Shown here: positions 34,652-42,220 of the stretch, piece by piece
How positions within the stretch are numbered: the first letter of the stretch is position 1
Layout of the letters: each line of letters opens with the position of its first letter
NCBI GenBank assembly: GCA_030824965.1
Contig: JAPJQV010000004.1
Coordinates: forward strand, 206,994-270,993
DNA from: Micavibrio sp.
GTDB lineage: Bacteria > Pseudomonadota > Alphaproteobacteria > Micavibrionales > Micavibrionaceae
Direction: 5' to 3'
Length of the DNA: 64,000 bases
The notes under the pieces: generated by a model
Told to the model about the DNA's origin: nothing
The model's input: only the letters and a program-made list of their open reading frames with translations
The model's database searches: none
Made by a program: the position numbers and the translations under genes

Positions 34652-35404
34652 ATGCAAAAATATTCATCTAATGGAAATGTATTGTTCATTATCCTGATCG
34701 CCGTAGCCTTGTTTGCGGCATTGTCTTTTGCCGTGACCAGCTCCAGTCGTAATACGGGCAGCTCAAGTACCTCGAATGAAAAAGCTTCGCTTGGCTCAGG
34801 GGAAATTTTCGATCTCTTTGCAACGATGGATATTGCCGTTCAACGGCTGAAAGCTTCCGGTTGCAGTACAACCCAGTTGAATGTCGGATTTTTGGGTGCT
34901 TATCCAAGTATGGGCCGTAATTTCGGCAATTCGAACGCGCCTGCCGACGGTAGATGCGATATTTCGAAAATCACCGCGACCTCGCTTAAAATCAGTCCGA
35001 ATGCGCTGGATACGAAATTCGCCGGACGCCCGAGCTATGGCACAATCATTACGCATAGAAATTTCGGCGTCGACGGCGTACCGAATAACGGCAATAGCGG
35101 CTATCTTATCGTGCCTTATGTTTCCAATGCGGCCTGCATAGACATCAATAAGAAACTTTTCGGCACTTCCATTATTCCCGACAGCGGCGCAACCACGAAT
35201 AATTACGAACCATGGGATGGCACGTTGCAACCCGGCCCGGGCGGCATCGTATGTAGCTCATCGCCACTCGGTGGCAGTAAATGCGGAGATGAGATGGGCT
35301 GTTTTATCATGGGTACGTTTAACGATTTCAACGAAAGCACAAATGCCTCAACCGCCGGGACGAATGTCAATTTCGCCTATCGCCGGATTATAGACGGTAA
35401 CTAG
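34652..35404 (+). CDS. Pseudopilin-like secreted protein, 250 aa
   Basis: The N-terminus is pilin-like: SSNGNVLFIILIAVALFAAL, a short basic/polar leader, a Gly and one hydrophobic helix, then a Ser-rich exposed region. It lacks the FTLIE sequence of classical type IV pilins. Cysteines are conserved with the paralogue at 56047: RLKASGC, SNAPADGRC, NAACIDINKK. Probably anchored in or assembled from the inner membrane; function unknown. It is an isolated gene between ftsK and the DUF4153 gene, and a 17-bp palindrome covers its translation start. Confidence 0.75.
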   Translation: MQKYSSNGNVLFIILIAVALFAALSFAVTSSSRNTGSSSTSNEKASLGSGEIFDLFATMDIAVQRLKASGCSTTQLNVGFLGAYPSMGRNFGNSNAPADGRCDISKITATSLKISPNALDTKFAGRPSYGTIITHRNFGVDGVPNNGNSGYLIVPYVSNAACIDINKKLFGTSIIPDSGATTNNYEPWDGTLQPGPGGIVCSSSPLGGSKCGDEMGCFIMGTFNDFNESTNASTAGTNVNFAYRRIIDGN

Positions 35405-35472
35405 ATTCTTCCTAATTTATTCCTTCTCCTTCTTGGTCCTGATATACTTCTGAAAGTAAAAGGGGAACCGCC

Positions 35473-37218
35473 ATGTCAGGCTATTTGTTAAGATCTTTTT
35501 TCGAACCGCTTGTTTTAAAAACTGCCGATGCGGTCCAACGCTTTCCTTTATCCATCATGCTTTGCTGCGCAGCCTATGCGGGCATGGCTTCAGGCTTATT
35601 CAAGCCCGAACCTGAGATTATCTATCAGCTTATTCTTGCTTTTTTCTGGTCGGTAACGGCGCGGCTTTTAGCAGATAGTCATGGGTTTAAAGAAAATATT
35701 TATCTGGCAATTGGCGTTATCGGCTATCTCATTTTGGGCGGCTGGACACATTATCTCTACGTCGAAAAAGACCATTATTCCGGTGCGATCTCGACTATTT
35801 TTATTTTCGCCACTATGTTTATTTTGCCATTCATCAGCCGCAGCAAGACCGATACTGATTTCTGGAATTTCAATTATGCTTTCTGGACCTTGCTGATTTT
35901 CGGTTTTTTCCTGTCGGTTATTTTTTACCTTTCCGGTGCGGCCATTCTTCAGATTCTTAAAATCATGACAGGTTTTAAAATGCCTTTTGAAGGCCTGTTC
36001 ATGCTGACTGCGTTTTTATTTGGTCCGATATTCGTCTTATCCAATCTCCCGAAAAACCTATCCGAACCGCCGCAATCGGAAAGAATTCTAACCGCGCAGT
36101 GCAATATTCAGGCTTATTTCATCATTCCGCTTTTCCTGATCTACAGTCTTATCTTTTATATTTATTCAGGCTCGATGATCGTCAAATGGGAATTGCCCAA
36201 AGGTGAATTAGCCTATTATGTGATGGGGTTCAGTCTTGTCGGTCTTGTTTGCTATTTCTCCAATTTCGGATTTGCCTCATCCAAACCTGTGCTTGGGTTT
36301 TTCCGGAAGAATTTTTTCTATCTTTTATCGCTGCCACTCATCCTGCTCGCCTTAGCTATATATCAACGCATCGGCGCCTATGGCATTACCGAAGATCGCT
36401 ATTCGTTAATCTTGCTTTGCCTTTTCCTTGCCACTTCGCTCGGCGTTCATTTCAGCAAGTACCGGTTACAAGAGCTGCGGATTATTCCCTGCATCCTGCT
36501 TATCTTTCTTGCCATTGCCTCTATAGGGCCGCTAAGCGCGGTCAATATATCAAACCATAGCCAGATGGCACGGCTTGAAGTTCTTATTGAAAAATACAAT
36601 CTGGTGTCAGGCGGAAAATTTACACCTCCGGTGAAAGCGCTTTCTTTTGAAGATCAAAGAGACCTTAGCTCGCTTCTGCAATATTTTACCAAGCCGGGAA
36701 AAAAGAAATTATTGGCAAAATGGACAACGGATTCTGAATATTTATCGTCTCATCAAATTCTCGAAAAAATGAAAATTGAATTTATCAATCCTTATAGCCG
36801 TAACCCTGCAACTAGTAATTTACCTCTGGGGGAAATTGTCACCTACAGCCGGAAAAGAGAAATGGGTCAGTTTGCCATCAGTGTAAAAGGCTACCAGTAT
36901 TTCGTAGATAATATTTCTTTAGGGGATGATTGGAAGGAAAGGCTGATCAAGCTTGATAGCAAGGATAAGGCAGGACCGGGCTTTGTGATTTTACTGCAAG
37001 AAGACAAAGTAATAATAAAAAAACAAGGCAAAGCCATGACACTTGATCTTGGTAAAATTATTCAGGAAAGGCCTCCGAACGAAAAAGATCTATCTATAAA
37101 TTCGTCTTCGGCGTGGGCAGATGCCAAATTCGATATCGACAATTTCCGCGCCCAATATGTGGGTAACCAGATACAAATAAAAAATATGTCCGGCAAATTA
37201 TTTATCGATTTCAAATAA
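35473..37218 (+). CDS. DUF4153-type polytopic membrane protein
   Basis: A 581-aa protein with about ten hydrophobic helices in residues 20-360 and a soluble C-terminal domain of about 210 residues. The layout and segments such as GVIGYLILGGWTHYLYV resemble DUF4153 proteins, whose function is unknown. Good ribosome-binding site (AGGGGAACCGCC before ATG). Lies 68 bp after the pseudopilin-like gene. Confidence 0.75.
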   Translation: MSGYLLRSFFEPLVLKTADAVQRFPLSIMLCCAAYAGMASGLFKPEPEIIYQLILAFFWSVTARLLADSHGFKENIYLAIGVIGYLILGGWTHYLYVEKDHYSGAISTIFIFATMFILPFISRSKTDTDFWNFNYAFWTLLIFGFFLSVIFYLSGAAILQILKIMTGFKMPFEGLFMLTAFLFGPIFVLSNLPKNLSEPPQSERILTAQCNIQAYFIIPLFLIYSLIFYIYSGSMIVKWELPKGELAYYVMGFSLVGLVCYFSNFGFASSKPVLGFFRKNFFYLLSLPLILLALAIYQRIGAYGITEDRYSLILLCLFLATSLGVHFSKYRLQELRIIPCILLIFLAIASIGPLSAVNISNHSQMARLEVLIEKYNLVSGGKFTPPVKALSFEDQRDLSSLLQYFTKPGKKKLLAKWTTDSEYLSSHQILEKMKIEFINPYSRNPATSNLPLGEIVTYSRKREMGQFAISVKGYQYFVDNISLGDDWKERLIKLDSKDKAGPGFVILLQEDKVIIKKQGKAMTLDLGKIIQERPPNEKDLSINSSSAWADAKFDIDNFRAQYVGNQIQIKNMSGKLFIDFK

Positions 37219-37229
37219 AGATAAGAATC

Positions 37230-37694
37230 TTAATTCGAAGCCATCATAAATCTTTGTACAGGCGCTGCCGGCGTAAGCTGGCATCTGATAAAGTCGAAAC
37301 ATTCTGGTCGGATGCCGCCTTCTGCAAGCTCTAACGCTTTATTCGATCGGATACGTCCGGGATAGTAAGAAGGATCGTCCTCTTCAAGTTCGGCAATTGC
37401 GGCTATCGGCAATTCGCAATTATCTTTGCCAAATCCGATCATCCCGCCGCGCAGCAAAGTGATCTTCTCAGGCGATGTGTAGTCCTTGACTAAGGTATCG
37501 AAGATTTCGCTCAAATTGGATCTACGCTTACCGCTTCGCGTTTCGTAAATCCTTAAAGTTGCTTCGTAGACGCTACGGGAAATTTTTTTAATAATGGCCG
37601 CATCGATGATCTGCTGCTGCATGATATCGAGACATTCATAGGCTTCTTTTGCCTGCTGCATACATCTGTTTTGTCGCTGCATTAGAAAACTCAT
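37230..37694 (-). CDS. Hypothetical protein, 154 aa, with upstream CtrA-type box
   Basis: Unrecognised cytoplasmic protein: MSFLMQRQNRCMQQAKEAYE, helical N-terminal half, then LLRGGMIGFGKDNCELPIAA and ELEEDDPSYYPGRIRS. An internal start at residue 5 (MQRQ) is possible. Its promoter region carries a TTAA-N7-TTAA box and the AATAAAATTTTATCTA motif, so it may be cell-cycle or motility linked; that is inference from the sites only. Confidence 0.7.
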   Translation of the reverse strand: MSFLMQRQNRCMQQAKEAYECLDIMQQQIIDAAIIKKISRSVYEATLRIYETRSGKRRSNLSEIFDTLVKDYTSPEKITLLRGGMIGFGKDNCELPIAAIAELEEDDPSYYPGRIRSNKALELAEGGIRPECFDFIRCQLTPAAPVQRFMMASN

Positions 37695-37718
37695 ATATTC
37701 ATTTTCAGGCAGAACGGA

Positions 37719-37733
37719 TTAATTTAAGATTAA
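37719..37733. promoter_or_regulatory. CtrA-type box upstream of the 154-aa gene
   Basis: TTAA-TTTAAGA-TTAA exactly matches the CtrA consensus, 25 bp upstream of the minus-strand start at 37694. AATAAAATTTTATCTA lies at 37738-37753, the same neighbour motif as at the 16973 box. Confidence 0.55.
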
Positions 37734-37764
37734 TTTGAATAAAATTTTATCTACTTTCAGCCCT

Positions 37765-38352
37765 TTATTCGGGCAATCTTTCAATTACCTCATCGATCAC
37801 ACCGAAATCTTTTGCATCCCGGGCATTCAGATATGTATCGCGGTCCAGAACCCTGTGAAGTATTTCAATCGGCTGGCTTGTGTGCTTTTGCAAAATTCCG
37901 CCTAGAATTTCGCGCAGGCGCACCAGTTCTTTCGCCTCGATCTCGACATCTCTTGTTGATCCTTCTACGCCGCCTTGCGGCTGGTGCATCATGATCCGCG
38001 CATTGGGCAGCGCAAATCTTTTACCTTTTGTTCCGCCGCTTAAGATAATCGCCGCGCCCGACGCCGCTTCACCGATACAGATCGTCGAAACATCGCAACG
38101 CACAGCTTGCATCATGTCATATATCGCCAGCGTGTCGGTGACATTACCGCCCTCGGAATTGATAAAAAGCGTAATGTCCTGAGCCGGATCTTGCAGATCG
38201 AGCAACATCATCTGTCCGCATAGATTACTGGCGCTCTCCCCGTTGATCTCGTTTGCCAGGAACAATACCCGTTCCTGCTGCAACGATAAAAATACATCAC
38301 TATCGCTCGCTGGATTTTTTGGCTCACAGCCATGGGTTTCGTTCCGACGCAT
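37765..38352 (-). CDS. ClpP-family serine protease, unlinked copy
   Basis: ClpP is the proteolytic chamber that works with ClpX/ClpA. The 195 aa keep the catalytic triad: Ser in GEAASGAAIILSGG (about residue 97), His in MMHQPQGG (about 121) and Asp in LDRDTYLNARDAK. The oxyanion segment differs from the usual GQAASMGA. It is not next to clpX, tig or lon, unlike the housekeeping clpP, so it is likely a second paralogue with a special client or partner. Confidence 0.9.
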   Translation of the reverse strand: MRRNETHGCEPKNPASDSDVFLSLQQERVLFLANEINGESASNLCGQMMLLDLQDPAQDITLFINSEGGNVTDTLAIYDMMQAVRCDVSTICIGEAASGAAIILSGGTKGKRFALPNARIMMHQPQGGVEGSTRDVEIEAKELVRLREILGGILQKHTSQPIEILHRVLDRDTYLNARDAKDFGVIDEVIERLPE

Positions 38353-38462
38353 TGCTCAGTTCTCTCTTAATTTATATTCTATTGTTTGGCTTATGAGTAA
38401 TGTAGGATCGCAATAGCCCTCGCAAAGAGCTTTAAGAAAAGAATTATTTACAATGATTTCAG

Positions 38463-39044
38463 CTATTTAGCTGATTTTAGCTCTTCCAGCCGCGCATCGC
38501 GGTTACACCCCGCCCTGTATAGGCCGTAATGGAGCTTATTCTTATCGGCAAAATCCTGATGTTTTGCCTCAGCCGGATAAAATTCCTTTGCGTCTTCGAT
38601 TTTGACCGTCACTTTCCGGTCGGGATGGCGGGCTTGCAGCTTACCTAAGGATTTTTCGGCTAATTTGCGCTCGGCTTCACCGGATATAAAAATAACGGCT
38701 GAATATTGCTTGCCCTTATCGCAAAACTGGCCTTCTGCATCGAACGGATCGATATTATCCCAGAAAACCTGCAATAGTTTCTCATAGGTGACTTTCGCGG
38801 TGTCGTATGTGACTTTAACCGCTTCGTAATGCTTAGTCCTGCCCGTCGATACCTGATCATAGGTCGCGGTTTCTTTCGTGCCGCCTTCATAGCCCGATAC
38901 GACATCTATCACGCCGTCGACTTTTTGAAAGTCATGCTCGGCGCACCAGAAACATCCCATGGCGAAGGACGCTTTTTCCTGAGCGGCAAAGGCATGGGAA
39001 AAAGACAAAAGAAAAGCGGCTAAAGTCAAAAAAGTAATCTTCAT
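38463..39044 (-). CDS. msrA: Periplasmic peptide methionine sulfoxide reductase MsrA
   Basis: Repairs methionine-S-sulfoxide in proteins. The start at 39044 gives a 193-aa product with a clear signal peptide (TLAALLLS-type, ending SHAFA); a longer in-frame start at 39143 would overlap the upstream gene and bury this signal. The catalytic Cys is in FAMGCFWCAEHDF, followed by GYEGGTKETATYDQVSTGRT and the C-terminal HYGLYRAGCNRD with a resolving Cys. Export suggests envelope oxidative-damage repair. Confidence 0.93.
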   Translation of the reverse strand: MKITFLTLAAFLLSFSHAFAAQEKASFAMGCFWCAEHDFQKVDGVIDVVSGYEGGTKETATYDQVSTGRTKHYEAVKVTYDTAKVTYEKLLQVFWDNIDPFDAEGQFCDKGKQYSAVIFISGEAERKLAEKSLGKLQARHPDRKVTVKIEDAKEFYPAEAKHQDFADKNKLHYGLYRAGCNRDARLEELKSAK

Positions 39045-39076
39045 GTCAGGTATTCGGCCATGAACAGGAAATAGTT

Positions 39077-39826
39077 TCAACCAAAGACAGGCTTGGCATA
39101 TCCCATTGCACAGTAAGCAAGACGCTTTTCTTCTTTCGAGCATCGTGGCCAGGTGTGGACGGAAGGCGAATGATACTCGTCCCAGTCGCCTTGCCTGAAA
39201 ACCGCAATATCCCCCGGCTTTGTGTAAAAAGGCAAAAGCCCTTCCAGTTCGGCGGACCTTATATTGTAATGCCAGTCTGCAGTCCCGTATTCAGGCATTA
39301 TATGTGCATCCGCAAGATCCCGTTCGCAATAAATTCCGGTTCCGGCTACGGATAAGGCCTGCATGATAACAATGCCGCCTCCAAGACAGGATTTATCTAT
39401 ATTGGCATGGGCGTTTGGCTGCTGCAAAACGTCGATATGCGATTGCGTATCCTGATTGCTGGTCAGCGTTATTTCATATTCGGGGAAATCCTGATCTTTC
39501 GAAAAACCGCGCGCAACGGATCGAAAATCCCGCGCCGCTTCGTTGCGAAAAACTGAGAATTCACGGGCCTTATCCGCCTTGAATAACGGGCTATGATTCT
39601 TGTAATGACTGAAAACACGATTGGCGATACCGGTCAGATCGGCATAATTGCGTTCGATGATCACCGAAGATATTTCAGGCCTGATCAAGAGACGGCGGGC
39701 CTTCATAACAGCATGACTAAGTTCCGTATCTCTCTGGGTCTGACCCGAGCTGCCCAAATCAGGAATGAAAAACAGGCCTTTCGGGCGATGATCTTCTGTT
39801 ATAAATTTTTCACGCAATGTCGCCAT
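39077..39826 (-). CDS. Hypothetical protein with a His/Asp-containing cupin- or dioxygenase-like core, 249 aa
   Basis: Not recognised with confidence. The start at 39826 (MATLREKFITED) is preferred to 39862. Visible elements: a middle SHIDVL, an AGTGIY stretch, and a late GDIAVFRQG-x-D-x-x-YHSP-x-VH segment. These are reminiscent of iron-dependent double-stranded beta-helix enzymes (2OG-dioxygenase or DUF1826-like), but this is weak. Upstream of msrA on the same strand; divergent from and close to the YjdF-like gene. Confidence 0.65.
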   Translation of the reverse strand: MATLREKFITEDHRPKGLFFIPDLGSSGQTQRDTELSHAVMKARRLLIRPEISSVIIERNYADLTGIANRVFSHYKNHSPLFKADKAREFSVFRNEAARDFRSVARGFSKDQDFPEYEITLTSNQDTQSHIDVLQQPNAHANIDKSCLGGGIVIMQALSVAGTGIYCERDLADAHIMPEYGTADWHYNIRSAELEGLLPFYTKPGDIAVFRQGDWDEYHSPSVHTWPRCSKEEKRLAYCAMGYAKPVFG

Positions 39827-39855
39827 GGCTGCAGAATAGTGATTTAACCGGAAAT

Positions 39856-40467
39856 ATGTCAATGAAATCCATGCTCCTGCCTTCCTTTTGTCTGGTTTTA
39901 GTCGCCGCTGTCATGGCGTGGTCGATGATCGGTCCCTATGACTGGCCGACCTGGTTCATGGAAACAGCGCCGGTATGGATCGCAATTGTCATTCTCATCC
40001 CGACATGCCGGAAATTCCCAATGACCGATCTGGCTTACCTGCTGATCGCAATACATGCCGTGATATTGATCGTCGGAGCGCATTATACTTATGCGCGTGT
40101 CCCGCTTTTCGACTGGATAAAGGATTATCTGGGAACTGAGCGCAACTCCTATGACGGGCTCGGTCATCTGGCTCAAGGTTTCATCCCGGCGCTTATCGGG
40201 CGCGAATTATTGATCCGAACCTCGGATCTGGCTCGCGGGAAATGGATGTTTGTTCTGATCGTGTTGTCCTGTCTCGGTATCAGCGCGATTTATGAGTTGA
40301 TCGAATGGGGCACGGCTGTGGTCGCAGGCGGCGGCGCGGTCGAGTTTCTTGGCACTCAAGGCGACCCATGGGATACGCAAAAAGACATGGCGCTGGCCGG
40401 TATTGGCGCGGTTATATCGCTTCTGACCTTGTCGAAACTGCATGACCGCCAATTAGCTAAAATTTAA
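39856..40467 (+). CDS. YjdF-like (DUF2238) membrane protein
   Basis: A 203-aa membrane protein with about six helices and conserved charged motifs typical of DUF2238/YjdF: HYTYARVPLFDWIKDYLG, then NSYDGLGHLAQGF and AIYELIEWGTA, then LGTQGDPWDTQKDM. Function unknown. The start at 39856 (MSMKSMLLPSF) is chosen because upstream residues are polar and lack a ribosome-binding site. Confidence 0.85.
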   Translation: MSMKSMLLPSFCLVLVAAVMAWSMIGPYDWPTWFMETAPVWIAIVILIPTCRKFPMTDLAYLLIAIHAVILIVGAHYTYARVPLFDWIKDYLGTERNSYDGLGHLAQGFIPALIGRELLIRTSDLARGKWMFVLIVLSCLGISAIYELIEWGTAVVAGGGAVEFLGTQGDPWDTQKDMALAGIGAVISLLTLSKLHDRQLAKI

Positions 40468-40515
40468 ATCGGGGAAAGCTTCTTTTTAGAGACGTTTTAC
40501 TCTACATAGGTACAC

Positions 40516-41112
40516 ATGAAAAATATCGTCCTCGCCCTTGCCCTTCTTTTAATCTCCGTTCCGGCCAAAGCGGATAACGCCGCCGATATTGCCCGTGCCG
40601 AAAATTATTTTAAAACGCTCTCGACAGCGAAATCGCGCTTCGTGCAGACTGCGCCGGACGGCAAGCAAACACGCGGAAATTTTTATCTGTCCCGCCCCGG
40701 CAAGCTTAGATTTGAATACGATCCACCGATCAAAGATTTTGTCGTCGCCGACGGTCTCTTTATATATTTCTATGACGACCAATTGAAACAGCAATCTAAT
40801 GCGCCGATCAGCCAGACACTCGCGGATTTTCTTTTGCGCAAGAACCTCAAACTCAGTGGCGATCTTAAAGTTACCCAGATCAAGCGCGATGGCGGACTAT
40901 TGCAGATGACGATGGTACAGGCTGCCGAGCCCAATGCCGGATCCCTTACGCTGGGTTTTCAGGAAACCCCTGATCTGCAGCTGAAAAAATGGCAGGTACG
41001 GGACGCGACAGGTAATATTACCGAGATAGAATTGTTCAACGTGCAAACGAACATGGCGCTGCCGTCGAAGCTTTTCGTTTATCTCGATCCGAATAAAAAA
41101 GGCTATAACTAA
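40516..41112 (+). CDS. lolA: Outer-membrane lipoprotein carrier LolA
   Basis: Periplasmic chaperone that carries lipoproteins from LolCDE to the outer membrane. The 198 aa start with a signal peptide (LALALLLISVPAKA). Family features: YFKTLSTAKSRFVQ, GNFYLSRPGKLRFEYDPP, LADFLLRKN, and a C-terminal NVQTNMALPSKLFVY. Adjacent to recR (3 bp gap). Confidence 0.95.
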   Translation: MKNIVLALALLLISVPAKADNAADIARAENYFKTLSTAKSRFVQTAPDGKQTRGNFYLSRPGKLRFEYDPPIKDFVVADGLFIYFYDDQLKQQSNAPISQTLADFLLRKNLKLSGDLKVTQIKRDGGLLQMTMVQAAEPNAGSLTLGFQETPDLQLKKWQVRDATGNITEIELFNVQTNMALPSKLFVYLDPNKKGYN

Positions 41113-41115
41113 CCC

Positions 41116-41724
41116 ATGTATAACGACGCTTCCAACGGGGGGCCGCTCGATCAGCTGATCCGCCAGCTTGCGTCATTGCCCGGGCTTGGCCCGCGATCAG
41201 CACGCCGTGTTGCTTTGCACTTAATTCACCGCAAAAACGAAGTTATGTTACCCTTGGCAAGAAGCCTTGAAAACACTGCTGCCAATGTAAAACCTTGCGG
41301 TCAATGCCACAATCTCGATACCTTCGATCCATGCAGAATTTGCAGCGGCTCCGGCAGGGACAGGCAAAGTCTTTGCGTTGTCGCAACCGTTGCCGATCTC
41401 TGGGCGATAGAGCGCACCGGCGCGTTCAAAGGGCTTTACCATGTCCTTGGCGGCGTTTTATCTGCGCTTGACGGCATTTCGCCTGCCGACCTTAATATCG
41501 CCTCGCTTAAAAGACGCGTCGACGATCTACAACCTGACGAAATTATTCTGGCCTTATCCGCCACGGTCGATGCGCAGGCGACATCCCATGTCATCATAGA
41601 TACGCTTCAGAACCCAAAAAGCAGGATATCCCGCCTGGCCCATGGTGTTCCCGTCGGTGGCGAGCTTGATTATCTGGATGAAGGCACGATTGTCACTGCC
41701 CTCAAATCCAGATCGACTTTTTAG
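41116..41724 (+). CDS. recR: Recombination protein RecR
   Basis: RecFOR component that helps load RecA on gapped DNA. The 202 aa have an N-terminal helix-hairpin-helix (LASLPGLGPRSARRVALHL), a Cys4 zinc finger (CGQCHN...CRIC), and a Toprim domain (LCVVATVADLWAIERTG, YHVLGGVLSALDGISP). The usual dnaX-ybaB partner genes are absent; it is coupled to lolA. Converges on the phage-like gene controlled by a LexA-type promoter. Confidence 0.96.
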   Translation: MYNDASNGGPLDQLIRQLASLPGLGPRSARRVALHLIHRKNEVMLPLARSLENTAANVKPCGQCHNLDTFDPCRICSGSGRDRQSLCVVATVADLWAIERTGAFKGLYHVLGGVLSALDGISPADLNIASLKRRVDDLQPDEIILALSATVDAQATSHVIIDTLQNPKSRISRLAHGVPVGGELDYLDEGTIVTALKSRSTF

Positions 41725-41728
41725 AAAC

Positions 41729-42064
41729 TTATATTTTTTCGGAAATATATAACACGCCGTCTGCCATATCCCGAATTACGCTGATATGGGTATATTGCTT
41801 CGCTTCTTCGCCGCCGATTGCAATATCGTAATATACCCCGGCCGGGAAATAATGATCCGTATTTGTAGCGGTGACGTTGCTTGCGCCAAAGCGAATGAAA
41901 ACACCTGCAGTCGCATAGACACTGATTACTCTGGTCTCGCTGCTGAAAGCGACCGCATTGCGGGAAGAAACACCTGTCGCATTGATCTTATGGGCTCCGC
42001 CGTCACGCAGACGCAACGCCGGAATCGGATTGTTATTTTCATCAGTCGGTAAGATAGTTGGCAT
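41729..42064 (-). CDS. Small phage-like beta-rich protein behind a LexA-type promoter, 111 aa
   Basis: Starts MPTILPTDENNNPIPALRL and contains the beta-rich stretch RVISVYATAGVFIRFGASN followed by YFPAGVYYDIAIGG. Proteins of this look occur in tail or neck-associated loci of phages and in alphaproteobacterial genomes; I cannot name the family. A strong GGAGG precedes the ATG. Upstream are an intrinsic terminator and, 120 bp away, a promoter overlapped by a perfect GTTC-N7-GTTC LexA-type box, so it is probably part of the DNA-damage response. Confidence 0.78.
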   Translation of the reverse strand: MPTILPTDENNNPIPALRLRDGGAHKINATGVSSRNAVAFSSETRVISVYATAGVFIRFGASNVTATNTDHYFPAGVYYDIAIGGEEAKQYTHISVIRDMADGVLYISEKI

Positions 42065-42075
42065 GAATTTCCTCC

Positions 42076-42117
42076 AAAAAAATGGCCGCCTGCCGGCGAA
42101 TCAAACCGGAGGCGACC
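42076..42117 (-). terminator. Intrinsic terminator/attenuator in the leader of the LexA-controlled gene
   Basis: On the minus strand GGTCGCC pairs with GGCGGCC (one G-U pair), with an inner CCGG/CCGG stem, followed by seven T (42082-42076). It stands between the SOS promoter and the Shine-Dalgarno site of the 111-aa gene, defining a leader RNA of about 100 nt. Confidence 0.75.
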
Positions 42118-42178
42118 TCAAACAGGGATTAGAACAGGATGACCTGGATCAGGAACAAAATTCCGAACCAGATTGTCT

Positions 42179-42208
42179 TATCTAGTTCTATTTATGTTCT
42201 ATTGTCAA
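42179..42208 (-). promoter_or_regulatory. SOS promoter with LexA-type box
   Basis: Minus strand: -35 TTGACA (42208-42203), 18-bp spacer, -10 TAGATA (42184-42179). The spacer contains GAAC-ATAAATA-GAAC (42185-42199), the direct-repeat operator of alphaproteobacterial LexA. A repressor bound there would block polymerase. Confidence 0.82.
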
Positions 42209-42220
42209 CCTGTTTTTGTT

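Noticed and set aside
42130..42180. Hydrophobic TisB-like toxin peptide in the SOS leader
   Set aside because: The frame has no ATG or GTG start and no ribosome-binding site; kept only as a remark in the SOS finding.
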